Source of the DNA: Lactuca virosa
Taxonomy: Eukaryota; Streptophyta; Magnoliopsida; Asterales; Asteraceae
Reading direction: 5' to 3'
NCBI GenBank assembly: GCA_928212115.1
Contig: CAKMRJ010000001.1
Span: 372,350,517 to 372,414,516 of the forward strand
Length of the DNA: 64,000 bases
Shown piece after piece: positions 1-12,485 of this stretch (its first letter is position 1; each line of letters starts with the position of its first letter). The notes beneath the pieces were generated by a model. It searched no databases. It was not told where the DNA came from and saw nothing but the letters and a program-made list of their open reading frames with translations. Made by a program: the position numbers and the translations under genes.

Positions 1-699
1 TTCCCGTGGGCAATATTGTCGATAAATAAGAGCTATGGACATAGCACATGGGACGATGAGACATCGTGCCTATTTGACATAAATTGCTGAGGGAAAACAG
101 TGTTGTCACCCCGATGTTTGCCTTATTTGACATAAATGTTGAGGAACCCCCAAGCAATGTTGTCACCCCCTAGTGATAATCCTTCGGCTAGGTCCCTTGT
201 GATAGTGTTTAGGGACGTAAAGTGAGGATAATTGGGATGGGTAATTAGGGTTATTTTTTGGTTGATGAAATTAATAATTTAGTGTTGATTGAGAACTTAA
301 TAAGTTTATTATTTATTGTGGGTTGAAAACCCTATATGCTCACCAGGCTCCCAAGCCTGACCCACTCAGCTTTTTATATTACAGGTGGTGGACCCCGAGC
401 ATAGTCGGATGATGATGATGAGTGATTTTTGGATTATAGGCCAGTAGTTTTAAATAACTGTTGAAAGGCTTATAATGTATTGTTTATGCTTTTGACCTGT
501 ATCGGAACATGACATCCCGAGGTTTTGATATGAAATGAAATTATATATTTCTTAAAGAAAGGTTTGACAAACTTTTATCATGGTTTGTCTTGGGGACCAA
601 TTCCGCAACATCTTTTAAAAGGATTTCTCTGATTTTTATTTTAAAAAGCTAAATTAAATCGCGCCTTCTTTTCCTGGCCGAAAATTAGGGGATGTCACA
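1..699 (+). repeat. 5' LTR of gypsy-1 (3' portion only)
   Basis: This is the right-hand part of a long terminal repeat ending in GATGTCACA, directly followed by a tRNA primer site. It aligns along its full length with 6208-6906. The first about 1.7 kb of the LTR is outside the window. Confidence 0.9.
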
Positions 700-701
700 G
701 T

Positions 702-713
702 TGGTATCAGAGC
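702..713 (+). promoter_or_regulatory. Primer binding site (initiator tRNA-Met), gypsy-1
   Basis: TGGTATCAGAGC, two bases after the LTR end at 699, complements the 3' end of plant initiator tRNA-Met, the usual primer for minus-strand DNA synthesis in plant LTR elements. Confidence 0.9.
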
Positions 714-1372
714 ATTAGTTTAAGCGAACTAAGAAATTGTAGGATTTATAGACTTAAACTTAGAATGCTAAGTGATGATTGTGAGATGAGTGTCTACCAT
801 ATTTTAGACACAAGCACTAGTTTATTTTAGGAAATATGCCTAAAATTCTTTTATGTGCTAAATGCTATATGTTTGCCATATATGCCATTATTTGTTCGGA
901 TCTATGGTCTGTTGCTGACCGGATCTGGAAACCTTATGTGTGTGGGATTCTAAACGTATGACGACGATATTAGAACTAACATATAAACGTTTTGGAGTAA
1001 TAACGAAGATTTAACGTCTATCGAAAATAAAGATCTAAAATCACCTACGACTGGTGTATAGATCGAAATGGCGAGTACGCAAAGTGCATTCGGAAACGAT
1101 AATCCGTAGCCTGAGCCAGTCACGATGGATGGGGTGTAGGCAATGGTGCGTACGATGTTGGATCAACAGATGGAAGAAACAAACGTTTACTTCAACAAAG
1201 TAAGGATGAACTTACTGTGCCAGTACGTCAGACATTTGTTCTTGAGGCAACTATCCGGGTTGTTAAGTCTATTGAAGAAATGATCAATGACAGGACCGCC
1301 AACGAGGTTGAAGTTGGCAAGAACAGGAAATTTGAGGGGTCTTCGAGGCCCGACAAGAGCAACATATTCTGA

Positions 1373-1573
1373 AAGTCTGGCAAAAGAGGAGGTAAAGGAA
1401 AATGGTGCGGGAAGTGCAAAAATAAACACTCTGGGAATTGTGGCGGGAAGGTGAAGTGCTTTAGGTGTGGTGAAATTGGGCATTACGCCAATGAGTGTAC
1501 GATTCCCAAGGGGGTGTGTTACGTATGTAAGGAAGAAGGCCATATTTCTAAGGACACGTCCGAAGAAAAATGA
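1373..1573 (+). pseudogene. Gag nucleocapsid relic with CCHC knuckles, gypsy-1
   Basis: A short open frame (frame 2) encodes three zinc-knuckle-like motifs: CGKCKNKHSGNC (spacing imperfect), CFRCGEIGHYANEC (a perfect CX2CX4HX4C) and CYVCKEEGHISKDT, whose last cysteine is now threonine. In retrotransposons this nucleocapsid part of Gag binds the RNA genome. Stops bound the frame at 1370 and 1571. The N-terminal capsid part is not readable upstream. A longer frame on the opposite strand at 1187-1636 is a shadow. Confidence 0.8.
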
Positions 1574-2457
1574 AGTAACAAGGCCAAGTGCAACCGCCAA
1601 GCGCCAAGGAATTTCAGAATATCCTTGACGAAGCAAATAACAACGCTAGGAAGTAGAAGTAAAGACTTGATACCCGAAGATCAAGTTATGAAGTAGTAAT
1701 ATGAATAGTAACAAGTGGTTTAGCCTATTAGAGGCATAGTATAGGGTAAACTTGAACCTTTGTGTCATCATTTCAAGGAAATAATATAAACCCTGGTTTT
1801 GTCATCTGATGAATAGAATGACTATGTGAAAATCTTGTATGGTGATTTGGAGAACTACGAGACAATACTTGGGACGAGTATGAGTAGGTGTGAATGGTAG
1901 TAGAGGCCTATACTACCGGAAGCACAGGACTCATACTTGGATCAAGGAAAGTCACAAGGTTACCAAGGAGCTAGTAATTGATTCCGTCTTGTTCTAGTCT
2001 GTCGTTACCATCATTTCGGTAATGACTAAGAAGATGATTGTTATTCTGACCTTAGAGGTCATATCGAATCGAGTCCGACTAAGATGAGTATGTCACGTGG
2101 TTCGGATAACCAAATTCGATGTAGCATTTGACTTAAGCCAGAAGATTGAAGTGAAAGATGATCAAAGCGATCAATAGAAGTATCACACTCATTGTTAAAG
2201 AAGTTGGTAGTTAGAAATGATGCATGTTGAACTGTGATTCTATCACATTAGAACATGAAGGAAGGTATAGTTTGTTTCGAAATGTGTCCCTAGGAAGATC
2301 TGAGTCTAAGTAGTGCATTATACAATGAGAGATCATTAGAACATGACCCATCGGTCTGTTACAATAAATGAAGGAAAGTACTTATTCTAAGAAGAAGAAG
2401 GAGTCCTCAAAGGATTTATTTGTAACTTGAAGGTTACGATTGAAAGTCCTACGAAGA
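1574..2457 (+). other. Decayed gypsy-1 interior, no readable protein
   Basis: Protease and most of the reverse transcriptase should lie here in an intact gypsy element. I see no protease D-S/T-G motif and no reverse transcriptase DD motif in any frame, only frameshifted fragments. Confidence 0.5.
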
Positions 2458-3288
2458 TCTGAAGCTTTTTAGGATTAGCTGGATATTACCGAAGGTTTAT
2501 CCAAGGCTTTTCTTGATCGCAACTCCATTGAACCAGCTTTGACCACACAAAGAGAGGTTTATACTTGGAATGAGAAGCATAAGGAAGTTTTTGAGATGTT
2601 AAAGAAGAAGTTGTGTGAAGCACCGATTCTTTCATTACCTGAAGGAGTTGATGACTTCATAGTTTATAGTGATGCCTCTGGAGTTGGGTTAGGTTGTGTT
2701 CTGACCCAAAGGGATAAAGTGATAACGTATGCATCGAGGCAATTGAAAGAGCATGAAAAGAACTACCCCACTCATGATCTGGAGTTGGCAGCGGTTGTAT
2801 TCGCCTTAAAGATATGGAGGCATTATCTTTATGGTACTAAATGCAAACTTTTCACTGATCATAAGAGTCTTCAATATATCTTTAATCAGAAGGAGTTGGA
2901 GATGAGGCAACGACGCTGGCTAGAGTTACTCAAGGACTATGACTGTGAGATACTTTACCATCCTAGTAAAGCAAATGTTGTTGCTGATGCTCTCAGTCGG
3001 AAGGTAAATCTTGAAAAGAAAAGGCCAAGAGCGTTGAGAATTGAAGTTGTCTTGACAATTGTGGAAATTATAAAGAAAGCTCAAGAGGAAGCTTTAGAGA
3101 GAAATGACCAAAAGGAGGAACGTTTGGGCAAAACATTGGTGTTTGATACAAACGGTCAAGGACTGAAGGTATTAAAAGATAGGATTTGGGTACTAGAAGA
3201 GATGGAAGTGAGGCACGATGGAGGTAGAAGTCTTCTGATGAAGAAGCTCACAAGACCAGGTACTCGATTCATCCCGGCAGTTGTATAG
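2458..3288 (+). pseudogene. RT-connection and RNase H domain, gypsy-1
   Basis: The stretch starts with the end of the gypsy reverse transcriptase (FLGLAGYYRRFI near 2470), then a stop at the position of FS-x-IATPL. A 249-residue open frame (2539-3288) follows, carrying the RNase H domain. The four catalytic acidic residues are visible: YSDAS (first Asp), DLELAA (Glu), FTDHKSL (second Asp) and VADALSRK (third Asp). This enzyme degrades the RNA strand of the RNA/DNA hybrid during reverse transcription. The domain is the best-preserved part of the element, but it is separated from any working polymerase. Confidence 0.88.
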
Positions 3289-3435
3289 CTAAACCTACTA
3301 CTAGTGGCCGAGTTGAAGCTCGATGTTGCTAGTATGTGTCAAGTGTGTTTTTTGTTCTAGGGTTAATGCAACATCAGAAACCGTATGGGAGTTTAGAACC
3401 TTTACCTGTACCCATGGGTAAATGGGAAGATTCAC

Positions 3436-4459
3436 CATGGATTTGGTGACAAACTGCCCAGAACAAGGAACGGTCACGACATGATTTGGGTGGTCGTTGA
3501 TCGCTTCAATAAGAGTGCGCATTTCATAGCAGCCAACGAGAAATGGTCTATAGATAAACTTGCGAATTCTTACGTGAAGGAAAGTGTGAGGCTTCACGGT
3601 ATTCCGTTAACGATTGTATCCGATCGTGACAGCCGTTTTACCTCAAGGTTTTGGAGAAGTCTATAAGAGGAATTGGGTACCAAGTTGTGTTTGAATACAG
3701 CTTACCATCCGCAAACTGATGGTCAAAGCGAACGAACAATTCAAACATTGGAGGATATGCTGAGAGCATGTACCCTAAAATTCCAAGGTAACTGGGGTGA
3801 ACACTTACCTCTAGTAGAATTTTCCTATAATGATAGTTTCCACTCGAACATTTAGATGGAGAAAAGTGTCGAACACCGTCATGTTGGCTGGAAGCTGGGG
3901 AAAAGCAGTTTATGGGACCTGAAATAGTCCATCAGACTGCTAAAAAGTTGAAAGTGATTAGGGAAAGGATGTTAGCAGCTCAAGATCGACAAAAGAGCTA
4001 TGCTGACAAGCAAAGATAACCGATATCATTTGAAGTTGGAGACTCGGTTTTACTTAAAGTCTCGCCGTGGAAGGGACTTATAAGATTTGGTAAAAGGAGA
4101 AAGTTGAGTCCAAGGTTTATTGGACCATTTGAAGTTCTTCAGAGGATCAGAAATCAAGCTTACAAGCTAGAATTACCGGAAGAACTGGAGGGTATTTATA
4201 ATACCTTTCATATGTGTTATTTGAGAAAGTTCACGTGAGATGTGCCCGACATAATTCCCATTTCTGAATTAAGGTTGGATGAAAACAAGAGGTTAATTGA
4301 AGAACCTGAGGCAATCGTTGACCGTAAGACTAAGAAGTTGTGACGCAAAATGGTCGATTTAGTGCTTGTGCGTTGGAAACATACGAATGGGCCAAATCTC
4401 ACCTGGGAAACGGAGAGTGACATGATGAGTCGCTATCCGTATTTGTTTGCTGATGTGTG
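3436..4459 (+). pseudogene. Integrase relic, gypsy-1
   Basis: Integrase core motifs occur over broken frames. A degraded first-Asp region lies near 3436. WVVVDRF at 3487 and SDRDSRFTS near 3619 carry the second catalytic Asp. After a stop at 3664, the segment at 3673-3855 has TAYHPQTDGQSERTIQTLED with the catalytic Glu. After further stops, 4262-4459 encodes the C-terminal tail (EEPEAIVDRKTKKL ... LTWE ... RYPYLF) typical of Tekay/Del gypsy elements. The zinc-binding HHCC region is not visible. It cannot encode a working integrase. Confidence 0.82.
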
Positions 4460-4478
4460 ATTCCGGGGACGGAATCAT

Positions 4479-4495
4479 CCAAAGGGGGAGCGAAT
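4479..4495 (+). promoter_or_regulatory. Polypurine tract, gypsy-1
   Basis: CCAAAGGGGGAGCGAAT directly precedes the 3' LTR start TGTAATGCCC; it would prime plus-strand synthesis. Confidence 0.75.
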
Positions 4496-6906
4496 TGTAA
4501 TGCCCGCGTTTTAGGCTAGGCATTAATATTGATATGTAGTCTAGGTTAGCCTTTGTAACTCAATCTGAAGAAATGAAATGGAATTATGTGAATATTATGT
4601 GTTTTATGTGTTTTATGCTTAATTACTAGGAGTTAATTAATTAAGAATAAAAATGAGCGTCGAAAGTAAATATTAGATAAAGCCGATATCTATGAAGAAA
4701 GTTGTAGTGGTCGTGACAAGGATTACGGATATATAAAGAATACCAAAATCCGAGTTATAACGAAGAAGTTATGACCTTTCGAAGTTTCACGACAAAACCG
4801 GCATAGTGCCGAATGACGTAAAAATTGAGTTTTAGATAAACTACTTTTTAGCCTTAGTGATCTGAACGAAAGTCGTAGTGTTCGTTAAACCGAGAGTATG
4901 TATAAAAAGAACGTCCAAATCTGACTTCGTATGAGGAAGTTATGATTTTTCGAAGTTTCAGCTTAATAGTAGACAGCTAAAAACTAGAATTTTAGATCGA
5001 GTGATTTTTAGCCGACACAACCAAAACGAGAATCGAAGGTATCGTCAATAGGAGTACAACGGTAAAAAGATAGACGAAAACGGACGTCGGATGAAGAAGT
5101 TATGAATTTTTAACGGATTTCCTGTCCCGGTCTATTAATAATAATAATATAAAAATTAAAGTCAAAATTAGCCGACAAAGTCTAAACGAAAGTTGTAGAG
5201 CGTAATTTTACCTACCCGTGTCCGAGCAGCTTAGTCACCGGTGATGAGGCTTGTCCGAAGCTTGCCGCGTGGCCTCGCATGCGAGACGTGTCCGAGCCTC
5301 CTGCTGCCTCGTGTCCTCGGTGCTGACTCCCTTCTCTCGGCCGACTTCGGACCTCGCCTATAAATAGAGCGTTGCGAGCCTTCCCGGGGTACTTTTGGAA
5401 AATTGGCACTTTTCACCCCCATTTTTCAATATTTTCACACCATTTTAATAACATCCCCCGAAGCCCCGGTATCGATTATAGGACCCGAAACATGTCCCGA
5501 AGTGCCCGAGAAGCCCGGAAAATTTATCTTGTCGGTTTCGAAGCCCGACCCTTGCAGAGCCCGGTTTCTCAATAAAACTCCCGGTTTTATTAGAAACGAT
5601 CGTTTTAGGAAACGAGTGCTGCCGATTTTTTAAATCAGGTGAGTGTATAGTTACTTTCACCTTACACATAGATATGAAGTATTTTATATAAAATACATGC
5701 TGTGTGAATATATATTGTTTGTTTATTTGAGATGGATGTTGAAGGAATGATTTATACATGTTTTTAAATAATTTAAACTGTATATGTATTTTATCTACAA
5801 AATTGTTGGGTAAAACATGGGTAGATGAAATAGTACGTGTGATGAGAGGTGAGTTGGATAGATGAGATGATCAGTGATATAAATCATGAGTTGAGAGTGA
5901 GTGGTGAAATGAGATCATGAGTTGAGAGTGAGTGGTGAAATGAGATCATGAGTTGAGGGTGAGTGGTGAAATATGAGAAAAGCCCTTACCCAAACGTTGA
6001 GGGTGAGTGGTGAAATATGAGAAAAGCCATTACCTAAACATTGCCCCCCCCCCCACGTCATTCAGCAGAGTATTGATGACAACCATGGACTATTCTAGAC
6101 GGTCTGTGGAACACCAGCAGGCTTGCAACCTGTAGGTGTGTGAACCATATGTTCATCAGCTGTACTCTAAAAACCCATTGACATGTATTGCCGGGGGGGG
6201 GGGGGGGATTCCCGTGGGAAATACTGTCGATAAATAAGAGCTATGGACATAGCACATGGCGACGATGAGACATCGTGCCTATTTGACATAAATTGCTGAG
6301 GGAAAACAGTCTTCTCACCCCGATGTTTGCCTTATTTGACATAAATTGCTGAGGAACCCCCGAAGCAATGTTGTCACCCCTAGTGATAATCCTTAGGCTA
6401 GGTCCCTTGTGATAGTTGTTTAGGGACGTAAAGTGAGGATAATGGGAATGGGTAATTAGGGTTATTTTTGGTTGATGAAATTAATAAATTTATTGTTGAT
6501 TGAGAACTTAATAAGTTTATTATTTATTATGGGTTGAAAACCCTATATGCTCACCAGGCTCCCAAGCCTGACCCACTCAGCTTTTTATATTACAGGTAGT
6601 GGACCCCGAGCATAGTCGGATGATGATGATGAGTGATTTTTGGATTATAGGCCAGTAGTTGTAAATAACTGTTGAAAGGCTTATAATGTCTTGTTTATGC
6701 TTTTAACCTGTATCGGAACATGACATCCCGAGGTTTTGATATGAAATGAAATTATATATTTCTTAAAGAAAGGTTTTGACAAACTTTTATCATGTTTTGT
6801 ATTGGGGACCAATTCCGCAACATCTTTTAAAAGGATTTCTCTGATTTTATTTTAAAAAACATAATTAAATCGGTCTTTTCTGGCCGAGAAATTAGGGGAT
6901 GTCACA
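4496..6906 (+). repeat. 3' LTR of gypsy-1 (2411 bp)
   Basis: The LTR runs from TGTAATGCCC to GATGTCACA with TG...CA ends. Its first kilobase resembles the start of the solo LTR at 42226 and its last kilobase resembles the fragment at 31024-32249, so all three belong to one broad family. It contains a GC-rich stretch at 5200-5380 and homopolymers of C (near 6043) and G (near 6194). The overlapping open frames at 5212-5759 have no family resemblance and are not genes. Confidence 0.9.
5883..5975 (+). repeat. 31-bp tandem repeat, three units, in LTR
   Basis: Three consecutive 31-bp units start at 5883, 5914 and 5945 (ATCATGAGTTGAGAGTGAGT core), followed by two longer, degenerate units to about 6030. 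Confidence 0.85.
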
Positions 6907-7420
6907 CTAACTCAATGGATAGAGAAAATTGAAGCAGTCTTTGAAATCTGCTTGTGCCCTAAAGGTAGCAAGGTGAAATTTGTTGCCTGCACTTTTTCGA
7001 CCGAGCTCTTACATTGTGGAACGGCCATGTAAAGTCACTAACCCTTATAATGGCTAATATAATGAGTTGGGAAAATCTAAAATTGAGTTTGATGAAAGAG
7101 TACTGCCCTAGAAGTGAAGTATAAAAGCTCGAGCAAGAGCTTTGGGGTCTTACCATCATTGGTACAGACATAGTATCTTATACCAATAGGTTCAGCGATC
7201 TGGCGATCCTATGTCCTGGAATGGTTCCTCTGGAGAGCAAGAAAATCGAAAGTTATATCTGGGGACTCTCACCTCAGATCCAAGGAAGTGTGTTAGATCA
7301 TGGAGTTTGTCAGGGCTTCATGAATGCTGCTCCAGAACAACCCAAATCAAACAACAACAACAATAACAACAACAACAACAATAAAAGGCCATGGAACAAA
7401 AGGAAGGGTCAATTTTCCTA
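6907..7420 (+). pseudogene. Gag (capsid region), gypsy-2
   Basis: Broken frames read as the retrotransposon Gag capsid domain: WIEKIEAVFEIC at the very start, LEQELWGL near 7130, FSDLAILCPGM near 7190 and KKIESYIWGLSPQIQGSVL near 7240. At least one stop interrupts it near 7030. Compared with related gypsy Gags, a segment between the capsid and the asparagine-rich tail (CAA/ACA repeats at 7349-7385) is missing. Gypsy-1 interrupts it on the left. Confidence 0.8.
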
Positions 7421-8393
7421 AGAGCCTTCCAAGAAACAACAGATAGTGGCAGTCCATGCTGCTATTGTTCCTGCTGCCATTCCTGCTACTCCTACACCAG
7501 CAAAGCTGTATGCTGGTAAATTAACAAAGTGAAACAAGTGTAATTTCCATCACAATGTAAATTTCCGTGAGATGCAATGTAGAAACTGCAACAGAAAAGG
7601 GCACACTGCCCAATTCTGTAGGTCACCTCCGCAACCGATCTCTCAAGTTCCTGGCGTTGGAGTAAGTCGGGCATGTTATGAATGCGGTGAAACTGGGCAT
7701 TTCAAAAAGGATTGTCCAAAACTAAAGAATGTCGGTGGTGTGGGAAGAATACTAGCTATTGGTCACGAAGAAGCCGTGGCAGATCCTACTGTGGTCACGG
7801 GTACGTTTCTTCTCAACAATTCATATGCATGCATTCTATTTGATAGTGGTGCAGAGAAGAGCTTCGTGAGCCATAAATTCGAACACCTACTTAAACAAAA
7901 TTCTCAACCACTAAAAGATACCTTCATTGTAGAAATGGCCAACCGGAAAACCGAGTGCACTAACAATATATACATAGGATGTACCCTTACTCTAAATAAC
8001 TTTTCCTTCCCAATCAACCTGATGCCGATCTCCATAAAAAGTTTCAACGTCATCATTGGTATGGATTGGTTAAGTCCTAATTGTGTCGACATCCTATGTT
8101 ATGAGAAAGCCATTCGCCTTAACCAGCCAAGTAACGAAACTCTTATCATTTACGGCGACAAATCTAGCGCGAATCTACAAATCATCCCCTGTATAAAGGC
8201 GCAAAAGTATCTTCGTAATGAGTACTGTGCTTTTCTAGCTCATGTGGTAGACAAAAATCAAGAAGTGAAAGACTTCGAGAGCATTCCCGAAGTTTGTAAT
8301 TTCCCCGACACTTTTCCCGATGATCTTCCAGGAGTCCCTCCTGAAAGACAAGTCGAATTCAGAATCGACTTAATTCCTGGAGCTACCCCGTAG
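7421..8393 (+). pseudogene. Gag nucleocapsid plus protease, gypsy-2
   Basis: A 273-residue open frame (7572-8393) holds two CCHC zinc knuckles, CRNCNRKGHTAQFC and CYECGETGHFKKDC. The retropepsin active site FDSGAEKSFVS lies about 95 residues in, and VIIGMDWLSPN marks the end of the protease. The start of the polymerase linker follows (PEVCNFPDTFPDDLPGVPP). The protease would cut the Gag-Pol polyprotein. A stop lies just upstream near 7531, and a single-base frameshift around 8390 separates it from the polymerase. The catalytic Asp-Ser-Gly is intact. Confidence 0.88.
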
Positions 8394-9180
8394 CCAAATC
8401 ACCTTATCGTCTTGCACCATCAGAAATGCAGGAACTATCTAGCCAACTGAACGAACTTCTTAGCAAATGATTCATTATACCAAGCTTCTCACCTTGGGGA
8501 GCATCGGTCTTTTTCATGATGAAGAAGGATGGATCTTTCCGCATGTGCATAGACTACCGCGAGCTAAATAAACTTACCATCAAGAATCGATACCCTTTAC
8601 CTTGTATTGATGACTTCTTCGACCAACTTCATGGAGCAAGTTACTTCTCAAAGATTGACTTAAGATCCGGGCATCACCAGTTATGAGTTTTACAGGAAGA
8701 TGTTCCCAAAACAGCCTTCCAAACTCGTTATGGTCACCATGAGTTTGTAGTGATGCCTTTCGGATTAACGAATGCACCTGCAGTGTTGATGGACTTAATG
8801 AACAGAATGTGTCGTCCTGACCTGGACAAATTCGTAATAGTCTTCATAGAAGATATTCTTATTTACTCACGAAGTGAGGAGGAGCATAGCCAACATCTCC
8901 GACAAGCCTTGCAAACACTAAGACCAGAGAAACTTTATGTGAAGTTCTCAAAGTGTGAATTTTGGATTAGGAAAGTAAGTTTCCGAGGTCACGTGGTCAG
9001 TGAAGAGGGAATACACATGGATCCTTCCAAAATTAAAGCAATCGAGAACTGGTCAGCACCCAAAATTCCTACAGAAATCCGTCAATTCTTAGGCCTTGCT
9101 GGCTACTATCGCAGATTCATTCATAATTTCTCCTGAGTTGCTAAGCCACTTACCACCCTGACACAAAAGGGTGTAACTTT
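8394..9180 (+). pseudogene. Reverse transcriptase domain, gypsy-2
   Basis: In the shifted frame the usual gypsy polymerase motifs appear: KKDGSFRMCIDYRELNKLT near 8525, FSKIDLRSGHHQL near 8650 and VMPFGLTNAP at 8750. The active-site motif reads FIEDILIYS near 8845 where FIDDILIYS is expected, so one of the two paired aspartates is glutamate. Stops occur at about 8468 (TGA), 8684 (TGA) and 9134. The reading continues to TQKGVTF and is cut at 9180 by the inserted block; the same sentence resumes at 13551. Confidence 0.88.
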
Positions 9181-12045
9181 GTGACAACCGTCAAATTTGA
9201 GAGAGTTCTAGATTAGAATAAACTTAGTTGCACATATAGGCACGACACATACTAGATTTTGTAACTAGATGCTAAGTTATAACCTACTAAAAACTAGGAA
9301 ACAAGTAGAATCGATGGATGGTGTACTTAGATTTCACATTGATATGTGAATTATACAACTACTTAACTGTAGTGGCTATCAATATTCGGATCGCTCTTTA
9401 ACTCGAACACCTTTTCATGAATCATATACACACATCATGCACTTGACCTAGTGGTAGAAATTAGGTCCGAGCCTCGTTGGAACTTAAGTCAAAGTGAAAG
9501 CTAGGAACTAGTATACTTGATTCCTCATTTCGCTTGAATCTCGGAATCACTACACATAGAATGCCAATAAACCGATAAAATAAGTTACAAACATTATTTA
9601 TAACTATACAAGAGTATAATAACATATAATTTTAAGTCTCAAGATCAATTTAGTTTGAATTCCAATTTACATTTTGATAACAAAAGAACAAACTCTAAAA
9701 GTAAAGCCCTAAAATCTCAATTTTAAACTTTAACACCTAAGAATCCATAAAATTTGTTATGAACCTCATAATATCAATTGAAAATGACTAAATCCAGGAA
9801 AATATAATCAAGGAACAAAAAAATTTAAGTCATTAACAATTACCCATAATTTATAAGTCAAAAATCAAGGTTTCATGAACAAAATCTTGGTTAGGGTGTA
9901 TACTTTATAAAAAGTTTGAAACTTTTATAAAATAATGGAAATTTTTACAAAGTTAAAAGAGAGGGAGGGCATATAAACCTCAAAAAGTCGGCCACCCTCT
10001 CTCAAACTTCAATATTTTCCTTCCTAAAAATTTACACAAACCTTACACTCATATCCCTCATTCTCTCTCTTTTCCAACACCTCCACTTCATTTTCTCTCC
10101 ATTCTCTCTTCCTCTCTCCTTCAACCACGAATTTTATTCCAGAAAATGACTCCAAGAACACACCTTGAACTCTAAATCTTCATTATCTTGTGGTGTTCTT
10201 GAAGGTAAACTCGATTTCTACTTCATTATTCCTTCAAAATCTCAAGTTTTCTTACATATCTTTTTCTTCTACACCATTCTATGGATGGATTATGAATCAT
10301 ATGTTCATAACCACGATTTTTATGATGTTGGAGGTAGTATTTCACTCAAAAACCAACATGCATGTGATGATCTTCAAGCTTAGAGGCTTGATTATCAAAG
10401 TTTGTTGTTAAAAGCTTTCAAATAGGTTCATAAAGGATTTATTCCCAAATAAATATCTAAAACTTCTTTTCTGATCAAATCCGATTTTTCCTAGAATTCC
10501 ACCAACAAAATGAGATGTTCTACAAATTTTTAGAAAATAATTCATTTTTCTCAAATTATTATAATTATTGCAAAAAAAATAGGGCAATAATTCATATGAA
10601 ATACTTTATGAGGTCTATAAATCCTTGGTAATTTCTTGGATGACCCCTAAAGTAAATGATAACATTGCAGTGAGTTTCATCGATTTTTGTTACTGTTTGG
10701 TATAGTTTTGAATTTTCTTTTTGATTAATACAAATAAATCATAAAACCACGTTAAAGAATGTGAAAAGGTATATAAGATTTTTCGCAGATCCTACCTAAT
10801 GTGGAGTACTCAGAAAAATAGTTTCAGAATTTTTCATAATGCATTCCTATTTTTCTCCTATTTTTGTATTTATAATGGACTAATAATGGGAAAAATAGTT
10901 CTACTCTTCTAAAATTCATGAACATTTACCATAAGATCGTATAATATATTTGAACTCGAAATAAAAATTTGGATGATTTTTATGTTCAGTATGCTATTTT
11001 TCTTCTATTTTATAAGACTAAATACACTTAAATCCACAAAATTGGATTCCAGTAGATAAAAACCACCTTTTGTATTTTTCCTAGATTATTTACACTGTAA
11101 ATGAAGTTTAAAAAAAGTTTGGTAATTTACTTTAAATGTTTAATTATTATTCTCCAATTAATGATTATTCAAGAGAATAAAACAAAGAAAAATAGCAAAA
11201 CTAATTGAAAAATATCTTTTATATTTTTCAAAGCTTCTATATGTTTAATAACAGTATTAAGAAAAGTTTGGGTAAATTTGGAAATACTTTTCTGTTTATC
11301 CCCATTTTTATTAGAATAAATACACAAATATCATAAAACTGGGTTAAACAGTTTAGAAATCCATTTTTATATTTTTACCAGTTTAAGTATGTGTAATGGC
11401 AGTATAATAAACAGTTTGGGGAATTTTCTTTACTGATTTCTATTTTTCATGAATTTTTATCTATTTAGAAATTTAAATATAAAAAAAACGGTTATTCATA
11501 TCTATAATCCATGAAAATTTATCTGGAAGTCTTTTAATGCAGTTAGGACCAAAATCTGAAGTTTGGTAAATTTTAATTAACTATTTATAAATTTTCCATG
11601 ATTTTATGATTATTCAAGGAATTAAAATGGTGAAAAATAGTTAGACATATCAAAAATTCAAGAAAATTTATCTTAAAGTCTTTGACTTCAATTAAAACTG
11701 AAATGCAAAGTTTGGGAATTTTTGGAACTAAATTGACTTGGTTTTTAAATATTTAATCATTGGAACACCTCCTAAAATGTTAAATTTTAACATTACAATA
11801 ATGGGAAATTCCACTTGAATTTGTTATACAACAAATTGATTTGTAGAAATCTAAACTTCACAGAAAAATGTTTGTAACTTATCAATATTAAATTTGGACA
11901 CAATATTAGCATAATTCTATTGTAGTAGTAAGTATACTAGTGTTAGATTTCGATTAGAGACTCACTAGTGCATACCGTTATTGTAGGAATCGGTAGTGCT
12001 ACGAGTGGAACGTAGTTGAAGACACCATTTGCATCACCTCAATGC

Positions 12046-12485
12046 ATTGTGAGTATTCACGACTCCCTTATTTTCGGTTTTTAAATGTTTTGAGGTGGAA
12101 AAGCATGTCCTAAACTATTTATGCTCATTGTATTTATTTGACTCGTATAAACTTGGTTGCTATATTTTGCATATTGTGAGTATTCACGACTCCCCTATTT
12201 TCGTTTTTTAAATGTTTTGGGGTGGAAAAGCATGTCCTAAACTATTTATGCTCATTGTATTTATTTGACTCGTATAAACTTGGTTGCTATATTTTGCATA
12301 TTGTGAGTATTCACGACTCCCCTATTTTCGGTTTTTAAATTTTTTGGGGTGGAAAAGCATGTCCTAAACTATTTATGCTCATTGTATTTATTTGACTCGT
12401 ATAAACTTGGTTGCTATATTTTGCATATTGTGAGTATTTCACAGCCCCTATTTTACGTTTTTAATGTTTTGGGGTGGAAAGCATG
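12046..12485. repeat. 127-bp tandem repeat, three full units plus a partial
   Basis: ATTGTGAGTATTCACGACTC recurs at 12046, 12173 and 12300 and, altered, at 12427, giving an exact 127-bp period. The three full units are nearly identical; the fourth is decayed and short. Confidence 0.93.

Larger units (their letters stand above)
1..6906 (+). mobile_element. Gypsy-1: Ty3/gypsy LTR retrotransposon, left end cut by window
   Basis: The last 699 bases of a 5' LTR (1-699) match the end of the 3' LTR (6208-6906) with roughly 3% substitutions plus about ten small indels by eye. Between them lie a primer site, a gag zinc-knuckle relic, RNase H, integrase and a purine tract. The interior is only about 3.8 kb; most of gag, protease and reverse transcriptase are missing or unreadable. 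The right LTR ends inside the gag of another gypsy element, so this one appears to be inserted there. The left target-site copy lies outside the window, so the duplication cannot be checked. The integrase C-terminus resembles Tekay/Del-type chromoviruses (family knowledge); lineage assignment is tentative. Confidence 0.9.

Noticed and set aside
702..713. tRNA gene at primer-site sequences
   Set aside because: Only the 12-13 bases complementary to the tRNA 3' end occur at each site; no tRNA cloverleaf was seen anywhere in the window.
1187..1636. 149-codon minus-strand open frame
   Set aside because: It is the shadow of the plus-strand gag zinc-knuckle segment, which shows clear CCHC motifs.
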